NCBI RefSeq assembly: GCF_000234665.1
Contig: NC_018327.1
Coordinates: 343,998 to 407,997, forward strand
Origin: Leishmania mexicana MHOM/GT/2001/U1103
Lineage: Eukaryota > Euglenozoa > Kinetoplastea > Trypanosomatida > Trypanosomatidae
DNA: 64,000 nt
Reading direction: 5' to 3'
Part shown: piece after piece, positions 11,566 through 22,493 of the stretch
Position numbering within the stretch: the first letter of the stretch is position 1
How the letters are laid out: the number at the start of each line of letters is the position of its first letter
The notes under the pieces: generated by a model
The model's input: only the letters and a program-made list of their open reading frames with translations
Told to the model about the DNA's origin: nothing
Database searches by the model: none
Translations under genes and position numbers: made by a program

Positions 11566-12527
11566 GCCATCATGAGGGTTGAGCAGTAACATGAGAAAAC
11601 AGCATGTAGAAGGAAAGAAGCACCCACGTCACGGTGACGCAGGCGCAGGCAAGGCGGACCAGCAGAGGTGACAGCATTCCCTCGCGACTGTCCGTGGCAT
11701 TGCTTGCGGGTGGGGGGGAAGGAGAGTGAATCGACGCGGAACGGCAGGCGAAGACGTATGCGAAAGACGACGAGCGAAAACAGGTATAACGGTGCGACAC
11801 GAAACAAGGACGTGAGGAGGTGGTGATGCGTGCAAGTTTCGAAACAGCGACAGAAGAGCGACAAGAGGATGATGCGTAGCTCGCTCTCCTGCAAGAAGGG
11901 GATGCTCGAAAAGACGAATCCGCTCGAGACCTCCGCGAATTCGGCAAGGAGTGCCCACCACAAGCGCCGCGGCCCTTGTCAAGTCGCTCAGTGCGCCGAA
12001 AGCGAAGTGAAAACAACCCTGCAAGTGGCAGGCAGAAGCACAACGAAGGTCACCGAGGAAAAGCGCGGGCGAGGGGTTGCCGCACGACTACAGATGCTCG
12101 ACGTGCAGCGAGGAAGGACAGGAAAGACACCCACACTTCCCACCCGCACGCGCACCCAGTAGGAGGTCAGTCAAGGAAATTCGAAGAAATCGAGGCCAGA
12201 GAAAAAGTGTGTGAAGCATGACCTCATCGAAAAGCGCGGCGACGCGCCGCCTCCCCCCTTCCATCCTCAAAAAGCCCGAAAAACGAATCAAAGGATGAGA
12301 GCACGAGTCAGCGGGGGCATCATCGGCGAAGAAAACGATACCCCCGTCAGTGGGCGGGGCATCGATAGTCGTCGTGGTGGGTGAACGTAAGAGGCGGAAA
12401 ACCGCGAGAACGGCACTGGGCTACCACATGCACAAGTCTCACCACCACCATCCTCTCCTAGTGCCCACCTCTCCACCGTCCCTCCAACCCACAGCTCGTG
12501 TTCTCTCCATCCCTCCTGTGCAGCTGC
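11566..12527. other. Intergenic region / 3' flank of the EngB-like gene
   Basis: No supportable coding frame on either strand. The sequence between the SIDER copy and the stop codon at 12528 is most simply read as 3' UTR of the GTPase gene. Confidence 0.5.
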
Positions 12528-14102
12528 TTAGACAATGGTGCTGAAGTCTGGTGTTGCGCCGTGCAGCGGATCATCAGTGGCGGCAAAACTCCCTAGCAGC
12601 TCCTGCATCTTGTCGATGCCGGCAATGCGCAACGAGCTCGTCAGCAGAATCTCGTTGCACTGCGTGTAGCGCACGAGTTGGCTGCGTGTGTAGTCTGTGA
12701 GCCGAGCAAGGAAGCGGATGGGGGCCGCGTCTGTCTTGGTCAGCACCACTGCGAAAGGCACCCGATAGGCCTCGAGCAGGTCGCAGTACGCGTAGTCCAG
12801 GTGTTGCAAGCCCTGCGCAGAGGCACAGAGAAACACACGCTTCACGTTCCGCGGCTGGTGGAGCAGGAGCGGTTCGGTACCCCCACGGTTATGGTCGTCG
12901 TCGGCCTCATTGTCACCCGTTTCCGCTGCGCCGGCGTTCATATCTGCCGGCCCGCCGCTCTTCCCGTTAGGTGACTGATGAGGGACGGTAGCCGACTTCC
13001 CATGGCGGCGGCGCTGCTGCATCCTCTGTACGGCTCCGGGTGCTGCACATGCCTTCAAGTACGCCCGCATCGCTCGCACAGCATTCTCGGCGTCTATTGC
13101 TGGAGTGCATATCGGATCATAATATCCATACCCGGGGCAGTCAACCAGCATCAAACGGTTCGCAACGTTGTAGAAGCGTAGCGAGTTCGTCGTGCCGCGC
13201 AGGTGGCCGTACGGCGTGACCATCGCGTTCACGATGGCATTGACCAGGGACGACTTGCCGCTCGACGTCCGGCCGATGAATGCCACCTCTGGCAGCAAAT
13301 TGTGCCGAGGGTGCAGTCGAGAAGGTGACTTCTGCGGAGGGGACCGGTGTTGGAGCTGCTTCTGGCGCTGCTTGGCGTTGCGGTCTCGCTTGCCCGAACC
13401 GCCTGTGGCGGCAGGCGTCGCACTGACTTCGGTGTGGTTGAGCAAGACAGGAAAGTGCTGTGGGTGGGTGGCGCAGCGCACTTGCTGAATGTTACCGCCG
13501 AAAGCGAATGTTTGCTGTGCCTTGCTGGATGTATTGAAGACCGGTGCCGTGCCGTCGCCTTTCGTGATCCAGTGCTCCCATGAGACACCGCGCTTTAGCT
13601 TCCTCTCGATGCGGCGCCCATGCAGGCCAAGATAGATTTCTTGCAAGATGGCTCGGTCAAGTGGACGCTGGCGCAGTTGCTCGCGAAACGAGGTGGTACT
13701 AGGCTGCAATGTTTCGCGCACGGCTCCCTCGACACCGTACTCCTCCACAAGCTTCTGCTGCCTACGCAGGTGCGACTTCGAGTCCCGCCACACCTTCCCC
13801 AACATCTCATCATTCCCCTCGCGAAAGGCGTCGAGCTGCTGCGCGCGTTGCAGCTCTGCCGCGCTCTCCGTTGGCAGGAACGGCGCAACAGCAGAGCTGA
13901 CGCGGCGATGCTGCTCATACTCATTTTCGTAGGGCGATGATGATGAGGTAGACACCGTTGACGAGCCAGCCGAGTCGCCGGCAAACGCCGAGAGCGGGGG
14001 GATAACAATTTTGTGCCGCGAGCTGTGCTGCAACAGCGAGCGCGACGAGCGCAGCAGCCCGCCAGCCACGGCCGCCAGACGTGCGCACGCAGTTGACTGC
14101 AT
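12528..14102 (-). CDS. EngB/YihA-like GTPase, probably mitochondrial (524 aa)
   Basis: A TRAFAC-class GTPase of the EngB type. Bacterial members assist large ribosomal subunit assembly, and a mitoribosome-assembly role is the natural inference here. Motifs in order: G1 GRTSSGKSS (277-285), G2 RGTT (302-305), G3 DCPGYGYY (321-328; the PGYGY string is typical of EngB), G4 TKTD (455-458) and a G5-like TSS (488-490). The N-terminus is rich in Arg, Ser and Ala with few acids, as in mitochondrial presequences. At 524 residues it is over twice the bacterial length (~200), through a ~270-residue N-terminal extension and a charged insertion at about 360-415 between G3 and G4. The ATG at 14102 is the first after a good splice acceptor at 14149-14150. 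Confidence 0.92.
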   Translation of the reverse strand: MQSTACARLAAVAGGLLRSSRSLLQHSSRHKIVIPPLSAFAGDSAGSSTVSTSSSSPYENEYEQHRRVSSAVAPFLPTESAAELQRAQQLDAFREGNDEMLGKVWRDSKSHLRRQQKLVEEYGVEGAVRETLQPSTTSFREQLRQRPLDRAILQEIYLGLHGRRIERKLKRGVSWEHWITKGDGTAPVFNTSSKAQQTFAFGGNIQQVRCATHPQHFPVLLNHTEVSATPAATGGSGKRDRNAKQRQKQLQHRSPPQKSPSRLHPRHNLLPEVAFIGRTSSGKSSLVNAIVNAMVTPYGHLRGTTNSLRFYNVANRLMLVDCPGYGYYDPICTPAIDAENAVRAMRAYLKACAAPGAVQRMQQRRRHGKSATVPHQSPNGKSGGPADMNAGAAETGDNEADDDHNRGGTEPLLLHQPRNVKRVFLCASAQGLQHLDYAYCDLLEAYRVPFAVVLTKTDAAPIRFLARLTDYTRSQLVRYTQCNEILLTSSLRIAGIDKMQELLGSFAATDDPLHGATPDFSTIV

Positions 14103-14148
14103 GATGCCCTTTATTTAATTCTTTTTGGCGGGTTTCCTCCTCCTTTAC

Positions 14149-14195
14149 CTTCACGTCACCGACGCGACAGAAGAGGAGACAAGATGGAGAGGAAG
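14149..14195 (-). promoter_or_regulatory. Putative trans-splice acceptor of the EngB-like gene
   Basis: On the minus strand a CT-rich stretch (CTTCCTCTCCATCTTGTCTC) leads to AG at 14150-14149, giving a 46-nt 5' UTR without upstream ATG. Confidence 0.5.
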
Positions 14196-15539
14196 CACAC
14201 ACGCGCGCGCAGAGAGAGACGTGCAGCACGCGCACCAAAAAACGAAGAAAGGGAAACGGGAAACCTCCCCCCTGGATAGCCTACTGCTTCGGGTGTTGGT
14301 GGTGGCGCTGCACGTGCCGAGTGTCAGCGGCGTGCATCGACTGCCGTGTGCACAGACCGTAGAGATTAGTTATGTATATATATATATATTAATACGTATG
14401 GGAGTAGAGTGAGACAGCGCGAGCCGGCGTGGATGAGAAAGAGCAGGCGAGAAGTGCAGGCGCGCACGTACAAAAAGGGAGAAAGATGCAGCACGCCATG
14501 AGAGAGAGCGGTACCAGGGCCACTCGGTGTCAGCGTGGGCATTGATGGCGACAGTGGAAGACCTACATGCCGACGCCACTGAGAGAGGGACAGACGAAAG
14601 AAGAATCGGTGCTCGCCATCTGCTGCCCATTTCGCGCTTCCCGATGCGCATCTCCACTCCGAACATGTTCGAAGGTGCGCGCTGCGTGGGATACCGCGCG
14701 CACGTGCACATGCGATGTGCGTGTCAAATGCCTATCTCGCAAACACGTGCATACGCGCGAACGCGTGCACGCACGTAACCGCGCACTTCTCCGACTGGAC
14801 GATGCACCGGCCGGCTCGCTCCTCTCCCTTCGTATTATTCTTGCTGTGTGGGCGTGTCTGTCTGCGTGTGTGTCATGCCATAAGCGATCCCCTTACCCAT
14901 TTCTTTGGTCATTCTAAGCCACATAGCGTGTCCATGCGACCAGAAGCAAGTCAACGAATACACGCATACAACCGCAGTTCACCCCAACACTGTGGGGCCA
15001 CAGATACATCCGCGTCGCCTACGACGAGCCGTCCGCCTCCCCCTCCCCCTAGATCGCACCATGCGCCTAACGGGCTCGCCCTCGCCTTCCGCACCCCTTC
15101 GTCGCACACGTGCTGCGCCATCGGCCCAGAACGGAGACTTCCGGGTGCACGGCACGCCGCCATCCACGCGGGCCGCGCTCAGAGCCCGGCTCCAGGGGCG
15201 CGGCCGGCGGCGTCTGTCGGGCGGGTAACAGAGGCTGGTCCGGGTGCATGCCGGACCAGCCCAAGGAGGAAGTCGGCCAGCCTCAGGCCAGGGGTCGCGG
15301 AGACCCTGCGCTCTGCCTGTGTGCCGTGCGGCTCCCTCTGAATAGCCTCAAGCCGCGGCATTCCACAAGATGGCGTGGACGCTCTTTGCGTTGGAGCCTG
15401 GGGGCCCGATGCTGTGCTTCGGCGTGTTCTCGCCATGCGCCCGGCACCGGCGCCTCATCAGCCCACACGGTCGGACGCAGGAGATGCTGCATACCTCGCA
15501 CACACGCACTGGGGGGGGGGGGGCTGATTGGTACGGGTC
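14196..15539. other. Intergenic region
   Basis: Contains a short (TA)n tract near 14372-14390 and a GC-rich segment from about 15050 that may already belong to the diverged SIDER on its right. A plus-strand frame at 14545-14778 (77 codons) has a somewhat protein-like composition but no recognisable domain. I do not call it a gene. Confidence 0.45.
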
Positions 15540-15880
15540 TCCCTCGCGCCTCGCTCGTCGGCCACTCTTGCCCCCCTCACCTCTCGGCACATTGCCTCGA
15601 CGCAGTACACCGCGACAGCTGTGCATGGCAGCGCCTGCGCGCAGTGCCCGCATTCTCGGGCCATAGGACCTATTTCAGGACGGCGTTGTGAGCTGGAGGG
15701 CCGGCCGTCTTCATCTTCCACCTCCGTCCATGCCACGAGGGGGGTGCATGGATGGCGTGCCCGCATGTGCCGCGACAGGTGGGACGCTGCCATGAGCCCG
15801 TGGCGGGGTGGGGCATCCCGTCTTCTTCTCCCGCACGCCTCTGATGGGAGCGGGCGTGTCACGCGGAAGGCGGACGTGGA
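15540..15880 (-). mobile_element. Diverged SIDER-like retroposon
   Basis: Alignable by eye to copies A-C in the same order and orientation. The C-run followed by CCTCTCGG and a degenerate CTACAGCAATGCGCCGCC block lies near 15570-15645, and a ...CGCTGCCATGAGCCC block lies near 15785-15800, matching CGCTGCCCATCATGGGGCCC in copy A. Between these the sequence has drifted with indels. True ends are unclear and may extend further on both sides. Confidence 0.5.
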
Positions 15881-17421
15881 CACACATGCGCCTGCGCACA
15901 AAGAGCTCACGACTGACTGTTTTGCAGAGCGGCACAGCGGGGAAGCCGTACACACCAGATAGGGGAATCCCGTGCAGCACGCGAGAAGAGCTCGCACGAG
16001 AATAACAAAGGAAGCGAGAGAGAAATAGCTGGCTCCACTCAGAGGTCAACTCCTCGCATTACGCACACACACACGCCACGCCTTCCGCTGCACCTCACCT
16101 CTTTTCGCCCTCCTCCCTCCGCCCTTGGAAAGGCTGCGTACGTAAGAGTGCCAGAAAAATAAAAACGTAAGTTGTCGGCAGGACGCCGCAGGGGATGGCC
16201 GTCGTGAGAGCGCAGCGAGCACCACCACACGGAAGCGCACAGACTCCTTCACGGAAAGATAGAGAGCGCACCACCTTCCCGGCCTTTGCGTCGACGGCGC
16301 ACGCGTAATGCACCGTGCGCCGTGAAGGGAAAAGGGCGCTCTCGGTGGTGAAGCTGGTTTTGAATATAAAGTAGCGCTGGCGGTTCTTGGCATGAGACGG
16401 GATGAGGTGGGTTGGGGAGGGACGAAACGCAGAAAAAAAGGGGAGCAAGGTGTCAGCGGCGGGGCAGTGTGGCGCGCAGGAGGAGGCGCGCGACACCGAC
16501 GCAGAAAAGCGGCGGGGTGCGAAAAAGACGTCCAGAACTCAGAAAGCGAGACGAAAGACACCGAACGGCACGTCTGTGACAAGCACAACGAGGAGGAGAA
16601 CGCAGAAAGAGTGTGCAACGATGGAAAGCGGGGTAGCAGGCGTAGACAGTGTTGCCTGCAGACGCTCCGCAAGTCAGAGAGAGACAGAGAGGGGGGAGGG
16701 CGAAGGTGGGAGGAGAAGGAGGTGCTCGGAGCAGTAGCAGCAGTAGCAGAAGGAGCAGCAGCAGCAGCACCAGCGCCGAAAGATTGCCAAGAACAGCCAC
16801 ACCACACGAAAAAAGAAAAAAGAGGGCGCACGCGCGCACACAAACATAGAGAGCGAGATAGCAGCGGAAGAGAGAAGCGATCATGTGGAGAAGGGCAGAG
16901 AGAAGGGCGCTGCAGGTGAGGGAGGAAGAACTAGTGGGGGAGGGGGAGGGGACGTGCGGGGGGAGAACTCAGTGCGCTTGCGAGTGACGTCGTGTGGAGC
17001 GTCATTCTGGGAAAGGACAGAGGCGCAGACGATCTGCACGGAGAAGCATCCCCCTCCGTCACATGAACCGTCCAGAGACTCAGCCGCTCACCTCTCCCCG
17101 TACGCATCTACACGACCCATGACACACAACAAAGAAAACTGGCGATGGTGTTCTGTGTTGCCTGTGCGCCTCTCTCGTGTTTCCCTTTGCGGGGAAACGC
17201 CCCCACGGGCTCCCTCCCCCCGCCCCCCCGCCTGAGTCCAGCAGAGAAAAGAGAGGAGAGGAAAGGGGTGAAAAAAAAACGGACAGGCGACTGCGCGAGA
17301 GGCGGAAATACGAGAGGAGGGCAGGTGCGCCACACACACACACACGGGGGCCTCCGATGAGGCATTCAACGACACGGGTTGCGCAGCGGCGTGCGCGTAT
17401 CTGAGAGCAGGCCAAACGCGT
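15881..17421. other. Intergenic region / 3' flank of the 824-aa gene
   Basis: No supportable gene. Between about 16380 and 17300 the plus strand is strongly purine-rich, and the frames there are biased translations. Confidence 0.5.
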
Positions 17422-19896
17422 TCACTTGGGGTCAAAGGGCGCGGAGATCAGGCAAAGAGCCTCATCCGGGTTCATCAAGCACTCCACGTTACACAACACA
17501 TTGCCCGGTAAGCTGTCGATACTGCTGCCCCCGAGGGCCCCGGAGCCGCTGGCTTCCGTCGATCCCATCCAGAGTACAGCCGGCTTCTTCATCACCTCGA
17601 CGGGAGCGGAGTTCACGTCCACCACCCCACCCGCGGCGAGCACGTCCTGAGCCTGGTACCACAAGGACCGCCCCTGTGTGTGCTTCGGCGAGGAGTGAGT
17701 TGCGACGAAGCGCGCGATCACAAGGTCCTCCTCGTCCACCTCCATCTCTGAGGAGCCAAAAGTGTGTGCGGCGGCGGAAGCACGAGGCGGCGCTATATCC
17801 TGGTTCCTACCCAGGCCCTGCTGCACTGGCGCCGCTTCCTGAGCACCTACACAACTTCGGCGCTCCGCCGACTTCCGGGACACCTTCAAACCCGCGTCGT
17901 CAGTGCCACGTTCCACGTCCGCAGCGGAAGCGCGCCTCACGACCGCGGCAACTTCGGGGTGCTGATTGACCAAAGACTCGTAGAGCAGGGCCGTGTACGG
18001 TAGGCGTTGGCCGTTCACCCCATTCAACGGCACACCAGGGCTTTCAAACTCCGCCGTCAACACGACGGATGGCACGAGATACGAATCGGGGAAGTACACC
18101 TGCGATACGTGGTACCAGTACTCAAGCATCCCAGCAGAGCCCCGCGCAGGCGTCGTCGTGCTCTGTATGGTGGGGATTGCCGGGTCACGACACGACAGAG
18201 TCATCCCACCTCGAGGTTCGGTCGATGCTGCGTCACCACCCACAGTAACCGTCGGTGCAGTCGCGGCTGTTGCCGCTTCTCCGCTAGCCACGCTCCCCTC
18301 CCCATCCCAGGCCCCGACACCCTCAGCACCGTCACGAATGTGGAGCACCCCGGTCGTCCCAGCCGCCGTTGGGAGAAGCCCTACGGCATCGGGGCGGAGC
18401 TTCAGTTTCAACGTTCGGAGCTGCCGCAATGTGAAGTACACAGGCAGCAACCACTTGTTGACTCGCATGTCTTCCAGCGCGCTGATGAGAATCTTCGAAA
18501 ACCGATCTGGTTCACTGTCGTGGTGCATCGCATCGCCCAGGTCGGATAGAAAGCTCGTCGGCTGCTGCGCATGGGTCCGCGCACGCACTCCCATAGCGTC
18601 GCCAACGCTCTCCGAGAAGTCGCCTGGGGCCGCCGAATCGAACACATATATGAGCTTGCAACGCTTCGCGAGAATAATGCACCGCTGCATCACTGTCTCG
18701 GCATCCTCAATGAGGGATATGTGCACAATTTTGGACGGAACTGAAATCGGCACAATGTGTTCGACCTGGCCAGGTTGCGGTAGGACGCCGATGCTCAACC
18801 ACTGTTTTGGGGTGCCCCACCACTGCGAGCGATACCCATGTCGATGGGCAAGAATGTTGAGAGCGTGCTGGCGCGGTAAAGAGTACGGACGGAGCGTGTT
18901 GATCGAGTACATATGCTGGAGCCCTTGAGGGAAGCGATGATCGCTGGGAGAGTTTGGAANACGCTCCCGCAGCGCCCGGACACCCTCTGCGACGCGATGC
19001 CCCCGAGACCACATGAGCGAAGTCGCCTCACCAGACATGGGAGTCGGCCCATCCTCAGGTCCCTGTGGGTTCACTGCACATGCAAGCTGCTCGTCATCGC
19101 CAGCAAAGCTCCAGTTCCGCGGCGGCCACGTAGTAAGAGTCTTGTGCTGGCAATCGTACTCGTCCATCCTATCCCTACCGAGAGAACGAGCAGCCAGTGA
19201 AGACATGGCGGCGCCTTCTTCCGCCAAGAACATCTGATCCATGTTGAAGAGATAAAGCGGCTTTGTCAACTTAAGGGTGCAGATGGGGACCTGGTAGCGC
19301 TGTACATCTTCCGCTAATACCGGCGCCTGCATTGCCTGCTTCGCAGCTGTGGCTGTACTCCCCCGCAGTCTCCCTCGACGGCAGCACGGCAGCGTCGCCT
19401 CCTCCATACTGTGTTGAGTGCCGCCACCGGAATTGCCGCCCGTCAGCACGGATCCGGAGGGTGCTTCCTGTCCCGCCGCCTCATCCTCCGCTGCAGCGCG
19501 CAGATGATCAGGAGCCTCGGCGTCGATAGCGTTCGTCGCCTGCGGGCCTGCGCCGTGCGTTGTCACCGACCTTGCCGCGGCCGTGTCATTGTGCGTATCC
19601 TGTGTAGCGCCCTTGGCCTTCCGCTTGTTCTTCCTTTGCCCTGCAGCCGTCCCCCTTGCCAGCTCAGGGGCGTAGCGGGACAGGAGTGGGTGATGGGCAT
19701 AGGGATCAATGCGAAGGGGGTTCGGCATATTGTAGAAAGACGCTCTCGCTTTTACGGCACGGAAGTCTTCCTCGTCCAGCCACAGGCAGGAGGACGACAA
19801 CGGATTCGACGGCAAAAACTTCTCTTTAGCGAAGCGTTGCAGACCCGGGAAGGCTTGCGTGAAGACCACCGAGACGCGAGATGTATGCTTCAGCAT
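17422..19896 (-). CDS. Kinetoplastid-type mitochondrial protein, paralogue of the 348-aa gene (824 aa)
   Basis: Function not recognised. The N-terminus (MLKHTSRVSVVFTQAF) is basic and hydroxylated like a mitochondrial presequence. Four short motifs recur in the smaller neighbour at 22494-23540: YLFNMDQMF (215-223), YRSQWWGTPKQ (355-365), LPVYFTLRQLRTLKLKLRPD (484-503), and at the extreme C-terminus LCNVECLMNPDEALCL (801-816). The stretches between them, at about 85-195 and 510-590, are Ala/Gly/Ser/Thr-rich spacers and account for the greater length. The single ambiguous base at 18960 makes residue 313 undetermined. A splice acceptor with AG at 19923-19922 leaves a 25-nt 5' UTR and makes the ATG at 19896 the first. 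It could be a mitoribosome or mitochondrial RNA-processing component, but that is inference. Confidence 0.88.
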   Translation of the reverse strand: MLKHTSRVSVVFTQAFPGLQRFAKEKFLPSNPLSSSCLWLDEEDFRAVKARASFYNMPNPLRIDPYAHHPLLSRYAPELARGTAAGQRKNKRKAKGATQDTHNDTAAARSVTTHGAGPQATNAIDAEAPDHLRAAAEDEAAGQEAPSGSVLTGGNSGGGTQHSMEEATLPCCRRGRLRGSTATAAKQAMQAPVLAEDVQRYQVPICTLKLTKPLYLFNMDQMFLAEEGAAMSSLAARSLGRDRMDEYDCQHKTLTTWPPRNWSFAGDDEQLACAVNPQGPEDGPTPMSGEATSLMWSRGHRVAEGVRALRERXPNSPSDHRFPQGLQHMYSINTLRPYSLPRQHALNILAHRHGYRSQWWGTPKQWLSIGVLPQPGQVEHIVPISVPSKIVHISLIEDAETVMQRCIILAKRCKLIYVFDSAAPGDFSESVGDAMGVRARTHAQQPTSFLSDLGDAMHHDSEPDRFSKILISALEDMRVNKWLLPVYFTLRQLRTLKLKLRPDAVGLLPTAAGTTGVLHIRDGAEGVGAWDGEGSVASGEAATAATAPTVTVGGDAASTEPRGGMTLSCRDPAIPTIQSTTTPARGSAGMLEYWYHVSQVYFPDSYLVPSVVLTAEFESPGVPLNGVNGQRLPYTALLYESLVNQHPEVAAVVRRASAADVERGTDDAGLKVSRKSAERRSCVGAQEAAPVQQGLGRNQDIAPPRASAAAHTFGSSEMEVDEEDLVIARFVATHSSPKHTQGRSLWYQAQDVLAAGGVVDVNSAPVEVMKKPAVLWMGSTEASGSGALGGSSIDSLPGNVLCNVECLMNPDEALCLISAPFDPK
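18960..18960. other. Ambiguous base inside a coding region
   Basis: One N in the first position of codon 313 (NTT), so the residue is Phe, Leu, Ile or Val. Confidence 0.95.
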
Positions 19897-22493
19897 TGAC
19901 TGGCACCCCGCTGCAACCCTTCTTCAGCATAAAAGGAAACCCTCACCCGCCCTCGTTCTCTCACGGAGTGGATGGAGGCATTTTGATAGAGCATGGGAGT
20001 AGTGGTGCGTGCACATGCGCCGTTCAGGGGGAGGGGGTGTGCAACACCATGCCCGTGTACGCGCCCCGACAGAGACGAGAGCAGGAGAGCAGGAAAACGC
20101 ACCAACGCCACACAGCGATGCGAAGCATGCGCGCAAGCGAGGGGGAAAAGGGGGAGGCATAGAGGGTTGAGAGGATTGACGTGCTTTGGGTAACAGTTGA
20201 GGGTGCAGTCGACACAACGAAGAGGGGTGCCGTATCGAGCCCGGCAGCGATGCGCAACGCTCACCAGAGAGGTGCCACACACAAACATGCAGAGAGAAAT
20301 GGCGGTATGGAAAGAAGGCACATGACGGGGTACTTCCGGCATACATTCACCTTCATGGAGAGAGAGACGCACACACACACACACCGCCTGAATGGGCGCA
20401 TATGCGTTCCTTTCCTTCGTTCCTTCATGTGCATAGACCTCAGCAGGCACCTCATGTGCATCGCAGGTGTATCCTTATCATGTACCACCTCAGCATTTTG
20501 TTGTGGGGGAGGGGGAGGTGTCTCGCCTCTCTCCCTTGGCGGCGCACCTGGTCTCTCTCTCTCTTCTCTCTTCTCTCTTTCTCTTCTCTCCTCCGGCTGC
20601 ACTTCGAGTTCACGCACGGCCCTTCTCGTGTATACTTTAAAAAAAAAATTCTTTCGAGGGGAAGAGAGACACAGACAGAGGGAAAGGAATGGGAGTGGCG
20701 GTCATCCACACCATGTTCAACGAGCCATCGCAAGAACAGCCACATCAAAGGAGGAGGAAGCACAACGTAAGCCGACACCACAACAAGGGAAGAGAGAGAG
20801 ATGCATGCGCGCCCGCATGTATATGTAGAAATCCCGAGACGGCTCGATCCTCTCGAGAGGGAGGGAGGAAGGGGGGGCTGAAGATGTGGTTCAGGGGAGC
20901 AATGAGGGTTCGAGGCATGATAGAGGGCTTGGCCCCTTCCTCCCCCCCCATCATCCTCATCACCGGCGTGCCTTGATGCGTGTTTCAACGCGGCGGCAGC
21001 ACCGCGGGGAGTGCTACAAAGGACCGGGCAACCATAAAAAAAAGACAAGGAAAGAGACTGAGAGTAAAGGAGGAGCCCCCTCCCTCCCCTCTCTGACAGC
21101 AAGCAAGAAACGTGGGACCATCCCAGTAGGCGCACCGCGCAGAGGTGCGCTAAAACCTCACTCCACCGATACTCTATGATTATGAACAACTGGGCGCGTT
21201 CTACTCTCCTCTCAAGAGACACTCCCCTCTCCCAACACAAAATATATAAGAAAGAATACACACGCGTTAACACGCCCCAAAAGTTGCGGGATGTCATGCA
21301 CGCGCGCGCACGCACACGCTCTATTCGCTTTTCGTTTCTTGTTGGTGTTCACCCCCTCCCCCTCCCACCCGCCTTGGTGGCACTCGCGCGCCTCAGGCAG
21401 GGTGGGGCGGGGGGTCGTCCTTTGCCGAAGCGTGTCCCCCACCGCGGCGCTCACAAAGCCAACACGCAAGAACCAGCCAGGAACGTAAGCCCCACCGAGC
21501 GATGGGCACGGTCATCTGAAACATACGCGTCCCGTCATGCAGTAGCACAAAGAAAGCAGAAAGCATGAGTGTGCAGGCGTGCATGTATGCGATACACCAC
21601 CAAGAAGCGCACCTAACGAAGGCTCAAGCACATTGAAGTACAGGAACGGAAAGAAAAGAGAGAAAAGGGGGCGGTGGCGATCAAACGCCTGACACCACAG
21701 TAATGCACCACGGAGGGCGAGAAGAGAAGGGGCGAGGACAAAACGAGCGGCTGTCGTCTCCCGTGCCCCCGATCCATCCCCCCCCCTCCCCGCTCGATCC
21801 ACCCCTCCTTGTTCGACACTGTACATTCCCTCCTTTAGTGCCTGGAGTGCGTGCACCACCATCGTCACCACCCGCCTCGCCTCTCTTCTTCCCTTGCCAA
21901 CTTCTCCTCTCGCGCACATCTTCGTGCATCGCCTCCTGTGGTGCCCCCGGCGGAGCTTCGTGCTGCCTCTCTATGAAGTCACCATCGGAGACTTGATCAC
22001 AACACCAACACCTTCACAGCAACAAGAAACTGCAATGGCAACGCCGCCGCGGCTGCTTGGTGTGCCGAAGCGCGTGAGCAGACATACATGCACAGGGGCA
22101 GAGCTGCGGAAAAAGAAAAAGACGGCCTTCTCGATTCCGTGAAATGCACGGGATAACCAACGACATCAATGCCCATCCTCCCATGCACACACACGCACAC
22201 GCACACCGACTGCACACACATACACACACAGACACGCGCGACGGAATGCTAACGGGAAGAAAGATGACACTAAGAAAAACAGGCAGCATCACTAACATTC
22301 ACAGCCCCTCCCTCACCAGCGTAGCACCAACGGAAAAAAGGGAGAGAGTGAGAGATGTCAAGGAGGAAGGAAGGCCGGAAGCGAAAGCGCGCGCCGCATC
22401 CTTGTCTCCCGTCGCTTCGTCACACGCAGAGCACGTCTCGCCCCCCCCGGTCGCCTGCTCCATTTCCTTTGCACGTTCCCCGGCGTCGCCGGT
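19897..22493. other. Intergenic region / 3' flank of the 348-aa gene
   Basis: No supportable gene. Contains CT-rich runs near 20550-20595 (TCTCTTCTCT repeats) that are purine-rich on the coding strand, and (CA)n stretches near 20372-20385 and 22185-22230. Confidence 0.5.

Noticed and set aside
14545..14778. 77-aa plus-strand ORF
   Set aside because: Opposite to the gene cluster, ends in a repeat (RAYARTRART), no recognisable domain.
20550..20595. CT-rich run as a splice acceptor
   Set aside because: It is pyrimidine-rich only on the plus strand, whereas all genes here need the tract on the minus strand.
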